Assembly: GCA_946122785.1 (NCBI GenBank)
Contig: CAMGYJ010000004.1
Coordinates: 61,388,679-61,452,678 of the forward strand
Source: Linum tenue
Taxonomy: Eukaryota > Streptophyta > Magnoliopsida > Malpighiales > Linaceae
Length of the DNA stretch: 64,000 bases
Direction: 5' to 3'
In this document: piece by piece, positions 10,601 to 22,362 of the stretch
Numbering within the stretch: the first letter of the stretch is position 1
Layout of the letters: each line of letters opens with the position of its first letter
The notes under the pieces: generated by a model
The model's input: only the letters and a program-made list of their open reading frames with translations
Database searches by the model: none
Told to the model about the DNA's origin: nothing
Made by a program: the position numbers and the translations under genes

Positions 10601-12375
10601 GGGCTTGATACTTCATCCTCCTTAGAATCGTTCTTGCTTTGGTATCACTTTGTTTTCCCAAGTCTTGGTTCATGCTTTAATTAATAAGTCGTTTGATTTC
10701 AATGTTGTTGCAGCTAGATTCTAGCGTGGACGATTTGTAGGATGGAAGGCTTGAAGATGTTGTCATGTTGAAGTTGGCCAACACCCGACAGATTGGGCTT
10801 GCATTAATTAACATTGATTGTTATGTTGCACTTGCACAACAGAGCTTGACGGTAGGTAGATTAGTTAGGGACGACCAGTGCCGCTTCTTCCAAGCTTTCA
10901 CTATATGAATAAGGTTCAAGGGGGGCCCTTTTGTGCCATATTCCCACACAAAAAATGGTTTGGTGGCTAGAACCGTGAGCAGCAGGAAGGTTCAAACTTT
11001 GGTCAATGGAGAAGATGCTTACCAGTAGACTACCAAGATTTCTGATGTTATACGACCACTGTAAGTTTTGAAATTACCAAATTTGGGGGGGGGGGGGGGG
11101 CGAGGCTCCCTAAGATCTCACCTAGATAAGCCCTAGTAGTCCTTGTAACCATATCACCTAATCACCACATTTTACACAACCCTTTACTCAGCCTCGGTGG
11201 AGCTCTTTAAGACTTTATCTTGCTTCTTACATCTCCATGAGATAAATGAACCATCAAACTAAACCCACAAGCCCTTTGTGGATCGACGAGTATCAATACA
11301 ATATGCATAATCAGAATAAAACCTAAACATTTTTAAAATACCTACAACATAATCTGAGCATTAAGGCAAACATAAACACTTTCAGAATCCATCGAATCAA
11401 GTTTTGATACCATAATAACAAATTGGAATTACAGTGATTTCTAGAATTGCATTGAGAAATTGTGACTAGTCCATGACGATAAAGGGTTTACTCTTATTTT
11501 TATAACCATCAAGTTACAATGTTGAAGAATATTGATAGTTCAGCTACCCTAGAAGCTGCAAACGATACAAGCCGCTAAATGAGCTATACGAAGTCCATAA
11601 TCTACACTATCATAATTTTACATGTGCTATATATAATGAGTTTTCATATACGTCAACAGAATCACAATCACATACCAGAGTCTCACAACCAATGCAATCA
11701 GAGAACCAATACCAATGCACACTAGGATGATCTCAATGCATATAAAAAACCATAAAAAACCATTGTTAATGCATATCAAAATATATGTTAATGCATATCA
11801 AAATTATAAATGGTGTCCTATGCGGATTGAAAAGGCGCAACTAATGTAAACAGGTCTAAATGGTGTCCTAACCTACTAAATGCTCAATCATCGTCCTCTC
11901 TCCAAACCTTCCCACCGTACTCGACAACCACCTAACCTCCTCCACCTATATTGTTACGCAAAGCAATTTCCGGAGGGTAAATATGAAAAGGTTGAGTGTT
12001 CTTGCTTGGAGAGCTGACTGATGAGTTATTTAGTTTCTTTGACAGTAATGTGTGATATCTTAACATCAGTTCATTTGGTTGATCTTCTAGGTTGAATTTT
12101 GAGTTGATTAAAGATAAATAGCTATACTTTTTGTTGCTTTTGTTATGATACTCCTTTTCAGTATCATCCTTTTTCTGATTTGAAATGTTTTTGTGGTTAG
12201 TTTCCAGTAGGCAAGGTGATATACCTTATGAGAGCAGAAATGCCTCAGGTTAGTCAAGGTTTGATTATGGGTCCTAGAAGATATGTGATTGAGCAAGAAG
12301 AGGAGATTGAAGTTGATGGCAACCCTCAAAGTTCTGCAGAGGCAGTGGATTTGCAACCCTAAGAGTTGGTGGTTG
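10601..12375. other. Intergenic region, no supported gene
   Basis: No coding frame of interest. A run of sixteen G occupies 11085-11100. Near 11402-11412 the minus strand reads TGGTATCAAAAC, a possible degenerate primer-binding site of another retroelement, with no confirming gag frame. The rest is unremarkable AT-rich sequence. Confidence 0.4.
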
Positions 12376-12729
12376 CATGTCCATCAACATTATAAGACAT
12401 TTGGAGCACAAATCCCCCTTATTGTATGATTTGGAGTAGATACTAAGAGTTCGTACTCGTGCACGTTTTGTCATTATGACACAATTAAACGGTTTATGTG
12501 TTTATATGAAAAAAACCAATCATTGAATCACATGTCCATCAACATTACAAGACATTTGGAGCTCAAATCCACCTTATTGTACAATTTTGACTCGGTAATA
12601 AGAGTTCGTACTCGTGCACGTTTTGTCATTATGACACATTTAAGCGGTTTATGTGTTTATATAACTAAACCAATCATTGAATCACATGTCCATCAACATT
12701 ACAAGACATTTGAAGCACAAATCCCCCAA
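12376..12729 (+). repeat. Tandem repeat, unit about 154 bp, 2.3 copies
   Basis: The marker GTCCATCAACATTA recurs at 12379, 12534 and 12688, giving periods of 155 and 154 bases. Each unit also carries AGAGTTCGTACTCGTGCACG, GTCATTATGACACA and GGTTTATGTGTTTATAT in the same order. Copies differ by a few substitutions and small indels; the third is truncated after about 42 bases. Open frames across it are incidental. Confidence 0.9.
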
Positions 12730-13572
12730 CAAAGACTATTCTGATTAGTGTTAAATAGGGAATAGCTTCAGTCATACCACTTTTACACAGAATTTATATG
12801 TAAGAGCTGAGATCATTGCCGAATTGAACTATTCAAGCTATAATGTTGATCTTCAACATATAAAACATGGTTTCTTTTGAGTAAAACAAGCTCATGATTG
12901 CAGATAAGTTTTTACAATATGATGTTTTGTGATAGTGGTCACTTGCTTCCAGATTTAAAAGTATGGTTCTAATTACTACAATATAAAAAGTACGAGTGAT
13001 AGTCATAATTGGAGCAGATACAAGATGGTTTGATATCCTTCTCTCTGCAAAGAATAAATACATGGTGAGCATATGTTGTAATGGGAAGGATAAACCGAAC
13101 TCTGTGTTTGTAGTATAGCATGTTGATATATACACATGTCTAGACCCGATCGATTGGACATCTCCACCTGGAATTTATTGAGGGGATTTTTGCTCATCAA
13201 AACCGCGTGCCAAGTAAGCTCCCTCCTTAATCTTTATATTTTTCTTAATCTGCACATGCACACCCTCATAGGAAATATGTACAGAACTGTAATTTGGGTG
13301 CTTCATTAGTAATGTTTCCATAAGATTGTATTATCTGAGGTGGTTGTTCTAGAATTGTGAATCGTGATTGTATCTCCTCTAAGAAATTGTCAAATTAAGC
13401 TATAAAAGAGGCTAACCTGAGCTTCCTCTATAATTTAGATGGTAAGAGAGCAATGACCCACGTCAAATTGATCGGGGGTTGACAATGCCTAAAAAACTGT
13501 TTAGCCTTCTTCAGAGCATCACAAGATCCTGATAGTATCTCAACCAAAGCAATTTTTGGGGTAGTTATCATA
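12730..13572. other. Intergenic region, nothing recognised
   Basis: AT-rich sequence with only short incidental open frames. It ends at the left inverted repeat of the 13.57-14.89 kb element. Confidence 0.4.
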
Positions 13573-13858
13573 AATGGTAACAAAACTATTTACTTTGTAC
13601 AAAACGGTCACAAATCTTTAATTTTGCACGTTTCAGTAACATATCTTTTAACTAATAACAAAAAGGTAATCTCCATCCATCTCCATCCAAAATTCTGTTA
13701 GTTTGGTCGAATCAGTTATCCCGTCAGCATCCACATCAGCAAAATAATTAATAAAAAATAAAATAAAAATCAATTAAACCCTAACCAACCCACCACCCCA
13801 ATCCAACCCTGCCCATTCCTCTCTATCTCCTCTCCCTCTCCGCCGGAAGACGAAGAAC
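13573..13858 (+). repeat. Left terminal inverted repeat
   Basis: Pairs with 14606-14890 in inverted orientation. It starts AATGGTAACAAAAC and ends CCGGAAGACGAAGAAC on the plus strand. Confidence 0.85.
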
Positions 13859-14269
13859 ACGATGAAAGCTTAAAAAAAGTGCAAACTGAACGTTCAATTG
13901 CATAATCATGGAAAACCCGAAACACCCCGTTAGAGAACTATTCGGATTGAGTTTAGAGAATGCAATTGGAGGAAATCCCCTGTTTCTGGACTCCCTTGTG
14001 ACAGAGGCAGAGACTAGGTGAATTGGGGGAGAAAAGATACATAGGATGCATGGGAAGGAGAAAAGGAAAAGGAACTGGAAACCCAGATGTGGGAATGTTA
14101 AAGTTTGCAAATTGGGGACAGATCACAGATGAATTACAGACAGCGGCGGCAGCCGGTCAATGATAGGCCGGCAGGGAAGCAAAACAGAGAATGAGGGGAA
14201 AGACGAGGAAAGAATAAAAAGATGGAGTTCTAATAATTCTACGGCTAGAAGAAGGACTATACAACTCAA

Positions 14270-14575
14270 TTATACAAAGATTAGAAGAAAAAGAAGAAAG
14301 AATCCATATTTCCATCCCCGTAAAAAGAAAACAAAAAGGTCGAATCTTGAGAGGGAACTCCAATTTTCCAGTTCTTTCTTGAAATCGATGATCAAAAGTG
14401 GCAGCCGCAACAGAGGTAGAAAGAAAGAAAGGGTGGCTACTAGCACAATCGCCTCGAGAACCGACGCGACCTTGAAGAGGACGTTGTCGACCAGCGATAT
14501 CTGCAAATTGACTCGCTTCCACTTGAGAGTAGAGGTCAAGAACTTCCGCCTCCACCGAAGCGACTCCTTATTCAA
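14270..14575 (-). pseudogene. Coding-like ORF inside the long-TIR element
   Basis: A 101-codon frame starts MNKESLRWRRKFLTSTLKW, a basic N-terminus, followed by VDNVLFKVASVLEAIVLVA and LATLSFF, a hydrophobic, membrane-like segment. The composition looks like a real small plant membrane protein up to about residue 52. After that it becomes phenylalanine/leucine-rich and may be read-through of an intron. I infer a captured gene fragment, but cannot name the donor gene. The frame also remains open upstream towards the TIR without an ATG. Transcription could start in the right TIR. Confidence 0.35.
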
Positions 14576-14605
14576 CTTCAGCCTCGCCGTGGTCTCTCTC
14601 CTGCT

Positions 14606-14890
14606 GTTCTTTGTCTTCCGGCGGAGAAGAAGAGGAGATAGAGAGGAATGGGTTGGGCTCGATTGGGTGGTGGGTTGGTTAGGGTTTAATTTGTTTTTAT
14701 TTCATTTTTTATTAATTATTTTGCTGAGGTGGATGCTGACGGAATAGCTGACTGGACCAAACTAACAGAATTTTGAATGGAGATGGACGGAATTACCTTT
14801 TTGTTATTAGTCAAAAGATATGTTACTGAAACGTGCAAAATTAAAGATTTGTTACTGTTTTGTACAAAGTGAATAGTTTTGTTACCCATT
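14606..14890 (-). repeat. Right terminal inverted repeat
   Basis: Reverse complement of the left arm. The outer end reads AATGGGTAACAAAAC and the inner end CCGGAAGACAAAGAAC on the minus strand. Confidence 0.85.
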
Positions 14891-15592
14891 GCTATCCGTA
14901 GTAAATTATCATGTTATTAATTAAAGCAGAAAAGGGCGACTGGCGGACAGCTGTTCAAACTTCATACCGAGGATCGCAATCCGATTGGCTGATTCCTACC
15001 GGTTCAAACTTCATATTTGTGTTCATGGCTGATGTTGATACAAGTTGTTTACCTAGAGTAGAGCCCCAACAAGTTAGCTCTTGGAGTTGCGATGTGAAAA
15101 TTAGTAAGACATAAATAGTTTATACAAAAGGCCATACTATGATCATATAGAATGCGTTGGTAGAGATAGTAATCAATCTCATTTTATTGACGAAGCCACT
15201 AAAGAGAAGAGAGGAATTGCCATTGGTACTCTAAATTTTACAAAGCTATTATAATGATAATTTCTTTCATTTTCATATAAATTTGTATTATGATTGAAGT
15301 GATATTACCCCAACTATACATTGCAGTAAGGAATGGTCGTTTCAATTCATATGCACTGATGCAAAATGCCATGTAGCTGCCACGAAAAAGGAGTAAGAGT
15401 GGACCAGTGTGTTTGCTGTCGAGAAGAATAAGAATCGTGATAATGAGGAGGGTTCATGACAATTGACTTATACATATTGAAGAGATATAAAGTACACAGT
15501 TGTAATTCATTTGTGTGTTTAGTGTAGCAGAGTGGTTAGGAGTGATTTGGTAGAATTTCACAGTGGTAGAGATATTGACAAAAGTTATTATC
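14891..15592. other. Intergenic region, nothing recognised
   Basis: AT-rich, with only short frames. No element ends or protein similarity were recognised. Confidence 0.4.
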
Positions 15593-16970
15593 TGTTGGTG
15601 CTTCCAGGCATATATAGCTGATAGACCGTTAATTACACATGTTTTCGCCCTATTCTTACACCGTTTGAGATGTGGATTCTCGCGTTTTAGGCCGATTTCA
15701 CGCTAGGTTGTGCTTGTTTGTGATATTTCAGATCCTAGTACGTGAATGGAGGCTTGTGAGCGAGTTTGGGGGCGATTGGACGAAGATCGGACGCGTGGCG
15801 AGGTGCTGAGGAAGCCACACGGGCATTCCTGGAACCCACACGGCCGTGCAAGTCATGCTCGTGGCCGTGTGGTTTGTGCCGAGAACAAACACGGGCATGG
15901 TGAAATTTCCACACGGCCGTGTGACCCTGGCCGTGTGGGAAGCCTGAAGTTCGACTAATTGAGACGCATCATTTTGGAAGCCACACGGGCAACTGGGTGA
16001 GCCACACGGCCGTGTGGCCTGCCCGTGTGAGTCGGGAAATCTTGGTTTTTACCCAATTTCGAGCTACAAGTGAGAGAATCGATCTTTTGGAGCAAAAACA
16101 GAGCCCTAGAGAGAGAAAGTGCGAAGAACTCATCCTAAGAGTGGTTTTGGAGCTGGGTTTCATCAAATCAAGCTTGGAGATCATCATCCCAGAGCAGATT
16201 CTTCCCATTGTTATGAGTATGACTGCTTTGTATCCTGTTTCCCCCTCTCTCTCTATGGAGTAGAACCTTTCTCTCACTTGGGTATGAAGAACCCTAGTTC
16301 CATGTGTTAGGGATCTGATTGTAATGACTTGGGATGATTATACTGTTTGGTTTTAATTGAATGATGCATGATTCATTGAATTGATTGAAGTCTGATCAGC
16401 TTTTCTTGATTTCTGCTGCAACCTGAGATAGATAGAATCTAATTAGGTTGTTAGAGCTACATCATTCGGTAGTAGTGGATTGGCTATACGAGAGTTAGTC
16501 AATCTACTGCTTTGTACTGGAATCCAATTCCAGTAGTGGAGTTCTGTGTTCATAGCCTCAGCTTTCTATCCCGGTGAAGACTAGTCGTCTACCGGGTAGT
16601 TTGACTGAGAGGGCTTGGTCAGCTTAAGACATTCCAAGCTACTGTCGGATCTTCCGCAGTTTAATCAACAGTAAATCAACCCAGGGTAGTTACAATTGAG
16701 ACCTAGCTAAGGAGCTAGGGGGACTCATTCCCGAGTGACTCTTCCTTGCTTTAGAAAACCGAACAAATTTCCTGCTTTCTTACTACTTTTACTTTAAACA
16801 ACAATCACTCGACTTAGTTGGCTAAATAATAGATAATCACGGAGTAGGCAGTAGATCTAGAACCCGGGTTGATAATAGAACTTGCTACTTTACTGCATTC
16901 CCGGGCTGCGATTACACTTGGTCGCAGTTTGGTGTTGTGTTTTTAGCGTGTCAATAGCTTGCCTGTTTCT
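15593..16970 (+). mobile_element. Probable Ty3/gypsy LTR (solo or truncated), Tat/Athila-like
   Basis: The stretch has the look of a long plant gypsy LTR. It begins near TGTTGGTGCTTCCAGG, carries a cluster of CACACGGCCGTGTGG palindromes (15816-16036), a CTCTCTCTCT leader-like tract near 16240-16256, and closes with CCCGGGCTGCGATTACACTT and GGTCGCAGTTTGGTG, similar to the ends of Tat-lineage LTRs. No gag or pol frame follows, so it is a solo LTR or an isolated 5' fragment. Neither boundary is proven, and no target duplication was established. Confidence 0.5.
15816..16036 (+). repeat. Cluster of CACACGGCCGTGTGG palindromes
   Basis: Within about 220 bases the motif CCACACGG(G/C)C or its complement occurs around ten times, several times as the full palindrome CACACGGCCGTGTG. 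Such clusters occur in LTRs of some plant gypsy elements. The spacing is irregular, so this is not a simple tandem array. Confidence 0.8.
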
Positions 16971-17640
16971 TTTGTTTGTATATGAGATTTCTACGGCAGA
17001 TAGCATGCTTTGCATTTTTTTGTCATTTTAATTAACAAAACTATTTATCAGGAAAAAAAACTGGCCGACGCATTCCATCGACTTGATTTGGACATTGCTG
17101 GTTTTTGTTTTCTCGGCAAGGGATTCATCTCCTTTGGTGTCACTGTGGTTTTTGGTCTAAGGGCAATCTAGATTGGGGTTTTCTTATGAAATCTCTTGGT
17201 GGCTTCCATTTTTACCATCGATAATTGGAGTCAGGTAAGCATTCCTTTGGTTTTTTCATGTTCACTTTAGGGGCATCATGGTGCATGACAATAATGGCTA
17301 TATTTAAGGCTAACGGCTTGGATTGTCCATTATAGTTTTATGTTTTACTGTTTCTTTTGTAATGGAATGAGATAACACCTTCTGATCATATTATTATGGT
17401 GTTGTTGACCTATCTACGACCATCGCTAGATACATGTTAATAGATAATATCAATTAGAATCAAAGAGTTAATTTCCGAAACTAATAAGCTAGTCTATTAA
17501 TAAAGAGGGGACAAAAGGAAAAATAAAATTAAATGTGATTGGTCCGTTTTTAGAAAAATGAACAAAATTCAAAACATGAACCGGTTTACACGCCACCCTT
17601 TGTTACTCAACATCAAACCGACGACGTTTCGTAGATGACA
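16971..17640. other. Spacer upstream of the FAM114-like gene
   Basis: AT-rich, no gene seen. The last 200 bases are probably the promoter and 5' leader of the gene starting at 17870. Confidence 0.4.
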
Positions 17641-17869
17641 GATTCCTTAGGCATCACGTTCGATCGGTTGGATCATCGTGAGGTCCCGGGTCCATTTCCA
17701 GAGCAAGGAAGCACGAAATCCAAGCCACGAAGAAAACCTGCCTGAGCACAAAATTCCATTGCACTCTCTTCTCTCCCGATCGATTCCGTTTCCCAGTCAC
17801 AGACCCAACCGATTTCGATTCCCAGTTCGCAATCACGATACTCCCTTGGAGGAAATTCATTTGCAGTCC

Positions 17870-20800
17870 ATGATGGAAGAAGGCGGGACCGACACCAACA
17901 ACAAAACGAAGAACTCGCCGCCGACAAGTGAAAGTATGGAGTCCCGCGGGACTCGCGGAAAGGATGAACCGCCACAGCCGGAGCAGGAAGTGAACACCGG
18001 TGGAGGCGGTGGAGGAGGAGGCGGATGGGGAGGTTGGGGTTTCTCTTCAGTCCTCTCAGATCTCCAGAAAGCTGCCGAAGAGATCTCTCGCAATGTGCGG
18101 TGTCAAAACTTTCAAACTCAAATCGGTTTACTTATCACTTCATTCCTCCATGCTTTGATTCTTATGAGTGTTCTTGTATTTGGCTGTGGTTTTGAGTTTT
18201 TTTCGGCTCACTGTTAGATCCAGTTCAATGGCGGACTCAGGGGTTTCGATGTAATGTACAGAAGAAAACGATGATTTGTGAATTATTTACTTCATTGGCT
18301 CTGTTACGCTGGAGAACGCGGTTGCATGTATATATAGTATGTATGGATCTTGTATGTTTCAGCTGAACTATGTTACATTCTGGATGCAGGCAGCTGTGGC
18401 TGCAGAGAAAGCTGCAAAAAGCATTGCGGATATGAACCTCGCCGAGGACTCTGAATCCTCCAAGGGTGAAGATGAGGGAGATGAAGCTGCAAGTGATAAG
18501 CAAACCGAAGAGGAGACGGATGAGTTACGAAAATCGGCTTTGGATAAGTTGGAGAAAGCTAGTGACGAGTCCGTACTCGGTCAGGTAGGGAGTATAAATT
18601 CATTTGACTGGTTGAGTATAAATTCATTTGGTATGGAGTAGCTTCTACTTTCATTTCCTGTTCATTGTTGATTGCTATCAATATGTTTCTTGATCTGGAG
18701 GCTGTAAAGTGAACTTGCTCTACCTTTGTTGTTGCCATATCGGTGCAGTCGATTAGGGTGTGGTGAACAATGTCACAGGCCTTCATATGTTGACATGATA
18801 ATGGGTTACGACAACTGTATTTGCATTATTGGCGTCGAAAGCATTGCCTGATATTCATTTCTCAATTTCAGGGCCTAAAAGATCTTGATCACTCCGTGGA
18901 GAATTTTGCTACTGGAGCTTGGCAAGCATTAGGAAATGCATGGAAAAGTAGTTCCAGCTTTGTTCAAAGGTAAGTGCAGTTGAAACCTGATTAGATGTTT
19001 CCTGTATTTGGTAGTCAAATTGTATAGGGAAATTGATTGGCATTATATATGTCTTGTTCGTTTCTCTTTATAGGAGAGAACAGAGGGATTTCATGACAAC
19101 TAGAGTATTGAGTTTTTACATTCCGGAAGTCCCTTTTAGATGAGAAATTCTCGTTGGCAATTTATATTAGATAGCGTTGCATTCTGTTGGAAGAAGAATA
19201 GCCGAAATGGGTTTTGAGCCTTGGGGCAAGGTTCATCCAGTTATTTTTAGTCAAGTCATTAGGTGGCTTGATGAAGACTTTGCTCGGCTACTGTGATCTA
19301 AATAATATGTGGCGGAGTGCTGTCTGAAGATAAACAATTATATGTGTTCATTCATCTATATGGCCACCATCATCACTGTCCCTTTTTGTGAAGGCAGTTT
19401 CAGATTCTTATTTCCTATGAAGATAACTGGGCATAAGTGGGATGCATGTTTTGTTGGTGTTCAGATTTCTTGCTCTCTATGCATTTATATTTTCTTAAGC
19501 AGAGAAAATCTGTCCTTGATTTTTGTCAAGATCTGCCTCTCTTACATGCTGGTTTTTTTATTTTATAGGCTAGAGAATTCTGCCGTGAACCTTGCAGAAA
19601 CAATTCAAAAGGATGGCATACAGGGTGCAGCTGGTTCTGTTGCACCAAACTTGCTAGAGGTTGCAAAAACTCCTTGTTAAATTTGTGCTCTCATGTGTTC
19701 TTTACTTTTTGTTGCTTATTTCGCTAACCTTACTGTTTGCAGTCTGGGAAGGCATTCACAACTAAAGGAATGCAAGTACTTGAATATGTTGGCAAGGAGA
19801 CAATGGATCTCTTAATCACAGAGACCGGCATGGATATTGAGAAGAATTCTAAAGGCCCTGGAAAAGAGGGTGAGGATCAGTTGCTTGAGGATGTAACATT
19901 TGATCGATGCTTCTATATATATGGAGGTCCAGAGCATTTGGAGGTCAGATTCATTTCCTTTCTTGTAACTCTTTTAATAATTACATGCCTGTACTGAAGA
20001 TTGACTTGTAAAATGCTATCAGGAGCTGGAGGCCTTGTCCAGCCATTATGCCCTCTTGTTTAATCGAAGGAAAGCAAAATTGTCATCAGAACAGAAGTCT
20101 GTACTTGATGGACAGCTTAAAATGGTTCAGCAAACTTTGGATCTGGGTATTGAAATGGATGGAAATGGAACCGAGTCAAATAAAGGGAAGAAAGTGGAGA
20201 CTGGAACTAAGGGAAGTAGTGATGAAATGAAAACCTTGCATGATTCAAGTGTCAGCAAAGCTGCTGACATGGCTGCAGGGTAATGTTAGCTTTACATCTG
20301 ACTGCTGTAAACTCCCACTCTTGTCCTTGTGGCTGTTAACTAATGAGATATTGCTGTTGACTGCAAATACTTTCCCACTCATTTGCAGGTTTACCAATGC
20401 TCTAGCAGGGCAAAGTGCAAATGACATGATTCAAAGAACTTCCGGCAGATTAGACACTCTTCACTCAGAGGGAATTCATGTATGTTACATGTGCTCAACA
20501 TCTTTCGATGCTCACCATGCAGTAGAGAAGGGCATTTTTTGGTGTATATATTTCTCATATTCAATCACAATCCACGCTTATGTTGGTTAAATTTTTACGG
20601 AATGTCCTTATCTATGCAGAGACTCTCCGATATCACCTGTTCTGCGGTCTCCCAGCTTCTGATGCTTGGTAAATCCATAATAGCCCATGCTAACAAACTT
20701 CCCAAAGAAGATGCCGAGGAGGACGTCATAAAAGTCGACTGGCCTGAAGATTCTGTTGACAGAGCGAAGCTAATCAGGGAAAAAGCACAAACTATGGCAG

Positions 20801-21156
20801 GATACGTCGAAGCTGTTTCCAACAGCTTTATCACTGGTTCGTTTCTCGCCTTTCCATTTCCGAGAATCTGCAAACGATTTCACCAAACGAACCCCATTTC
20901 TCAATTCTTCTGCTGCTTATTATCCTCAGGCATAGCCGATGTAGCTGAAGCTTATCTAGCAGCCATAAAGGGCACAACCACTGCTGCAGATAGCCGTGAA
21001 GATCTTCCGAAGAAATCGATCGAAGAAAAAGCCAAGACCTTCGCCCAGCTCCTCCGGAGTGATCACATCACAGCAGTCGGGAAAATACGGGATGGACTTC
21101 AGTACCTGTCATATGTCATCATCTCCACATCTATGCCTGCTGCTGCTGCTGCTTGA
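17870..21156 (+). CDS. FAM114/NOXP20-like protein (DUF719 family)
   Basis: Nine coding exons: 17870-18094, 18390-18584, 18872-18969, 19569-19659, 19743-19943, 20023-20279, 20389-20479, 20620-20836, 20930-21156; 533 aa. All junctions are GT-AG and frames join. A second ATG follows directly at 17873. The N-terminus is low-complexity and acidic, with a poly-Gly run (about residues 44-52) and a GWGGWGFSSVL motif. A lysine/alanine/glutamate-rich helical region (AAVAAEKAAKSIAD) follows. Then comes the conserved DUF719 core, with TGAWQALGNAWKS, FDRCFYIYGGPEHLE and EELEALSSHYALLFNRR. The C-terminal half is helical and ends in an alanine run. Family knowledge: animal FAM114A proteins are linked to Golgi trafficking; the plant role is not established. 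No enzyme motif is visible. Confidence 0.9.
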
Positions 21157-22362
21157 TATGCAACTTGGCTTTCTGTCTGGTTCCAGTTTGTCTGTGATTG
21201 TACTTTGTACATAATGGTTCAGGATAGGATGAGCATTCTTGGTTTCTGATAAGAATAGCTCAAAACTGACTTGGGTTTTCTTAGCAAGGGTTCAAATTTG
21301 AATACTAGAGACCTCTCGAGTGTTAGAACAGGTTGTTTCCCATGTGAAGGACTGGTACTGCTATATGATCAATAATTAGAAGGCAACCAAGGAAAAAGAT
21401 ATATATACGGTGGGAATGTGTGGGTGCAAATTAGAACTGTTTTTGCTTTCTTTTCTTCGCCAAGTGAAAATGAGATTTTTGATGTTTGAAAAGATGACAT
21501 GATTCAGCGGCCAAAAACTCAAGTTCTGTGGTAGAGTTACACTTTTCTTCTTCTTTTGATCTTTTCCACAACTCGATTACTATTTTGTTGCGATGTTCCG
21601 ACCGAGAAAAGTACGAAACATTATGATATGCTAACTCGAAATTTACAGATTCGAAAAAAGTAAAATCACACTACTTTGAAAGACTTTTTCACCGTAAGGT
21701 TTGTAAAAGCTGCAAAGTTTTGTCCGGAACTTCGTTGCGCATAACTTTAGAGTTCAGAACTACGCTCGCACCTCATAAAAGCTGCGTCATTCAAAGCTCT
21801 ACTACAGCCAGCCATTTAGGGGGAGGGTTTAGCCTTGGTTAGGTTAAACCGAGAGTATTTCGATCATTTTTCTATGCACGTCAATGAGGATTTAACATCG
21901 TATTGACGAAAAAGGTGTGATTAGAAGAAGAAAAAATTTTATGTTCAGGAGCCTTTTCAAAAAGGTGTGATTTAGTTGGAGAAAACTCACAGTTTAGGAC
22001 TTTAGGGTGGTCAACATCGACAGAGACCAATAAATTTGGAGGATTCTCTTAATAAGTTTCTAGATGAACCCAAAGCTTATTGCCGTCGAGATACGGACGC
22101 CATTGTCGTCTTACAAAGACCTTTGAACCACCTTCGTTTCTAACCAAGCCAATTGGCCTAATCAAACATCAAGTCAAGAGCTTTCATCACCTACCCCTGC
22201 TTAATCCAACAAGAAAACGAACCCCTTCATCCCTGCAATCATAACCATCTTTTGGCACCAAGAAGAAAGGAAAGAAAGAAAGGAAGAAAGATTCTCTCTA
22301 ACCATTCCCAAGCTTAGCAAACTCGAACTCCCACTGCTTTCTTACCACCAACTTCCCAAACC
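21157..22362. other. Spacer between FAM114-like and dioxygenase genes
   Basis: The first about 100 bases are probably the 3'UTR of the upstream gene. A purine-rich GAAAGGAAAGAAAGAAAGG tract at 22264-22285 lies in the likely 5' leader of the dioxygenase. Nothing else recognised. Confidence 0.4.

Larger units (their letters stand above)
13573..14890. mobile_element. DNA element with long (about 285 bp) terminal inverted repeats, MULE-like
   Basis: The sequence from 13573 to 13858 matches the reverse complement of 14606-14890 over its whole length, with roughly 90% identity by eye and a few one- to three-base indels. Shared blocks include ACTTTGTACAAAAC, TTTAATTTTGCACGTTTCAG, AAACCCTAACCAACCCACC and CCGCCGGAAGAC. 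The roughly 750-bp interior encodes no transposase. Long TIRs plus unrelated, coding-like internal sequence are typical of non-autonomous Mutator-like (Pack-MULE) elements, so that class is inferred. A clear 9-bp target duplication is not visible: the immediate flanks GTTATCATA and GCTATCCGT match only partly. Confidence 0.75.

Noticed and set aside
12496..12744. 82-codon ORF
   Set aside because: It lies wholly within the 154-bp tandem repeat, and its peptide repeats only because the DNA does.
14160..14747. 195-codon plus-strand ORF, basic-rich
   Set aside because: Antisense to the more plausible minus-strand frame and running into the right TIR. Arg/Lys richness mirrors a purine-rich strand.
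15746..15958. 70-codon ORF over the palindrome cluster
   Set aside because: Lies within LTR-like sequence; the frame is open because of the GC-rich repeats.
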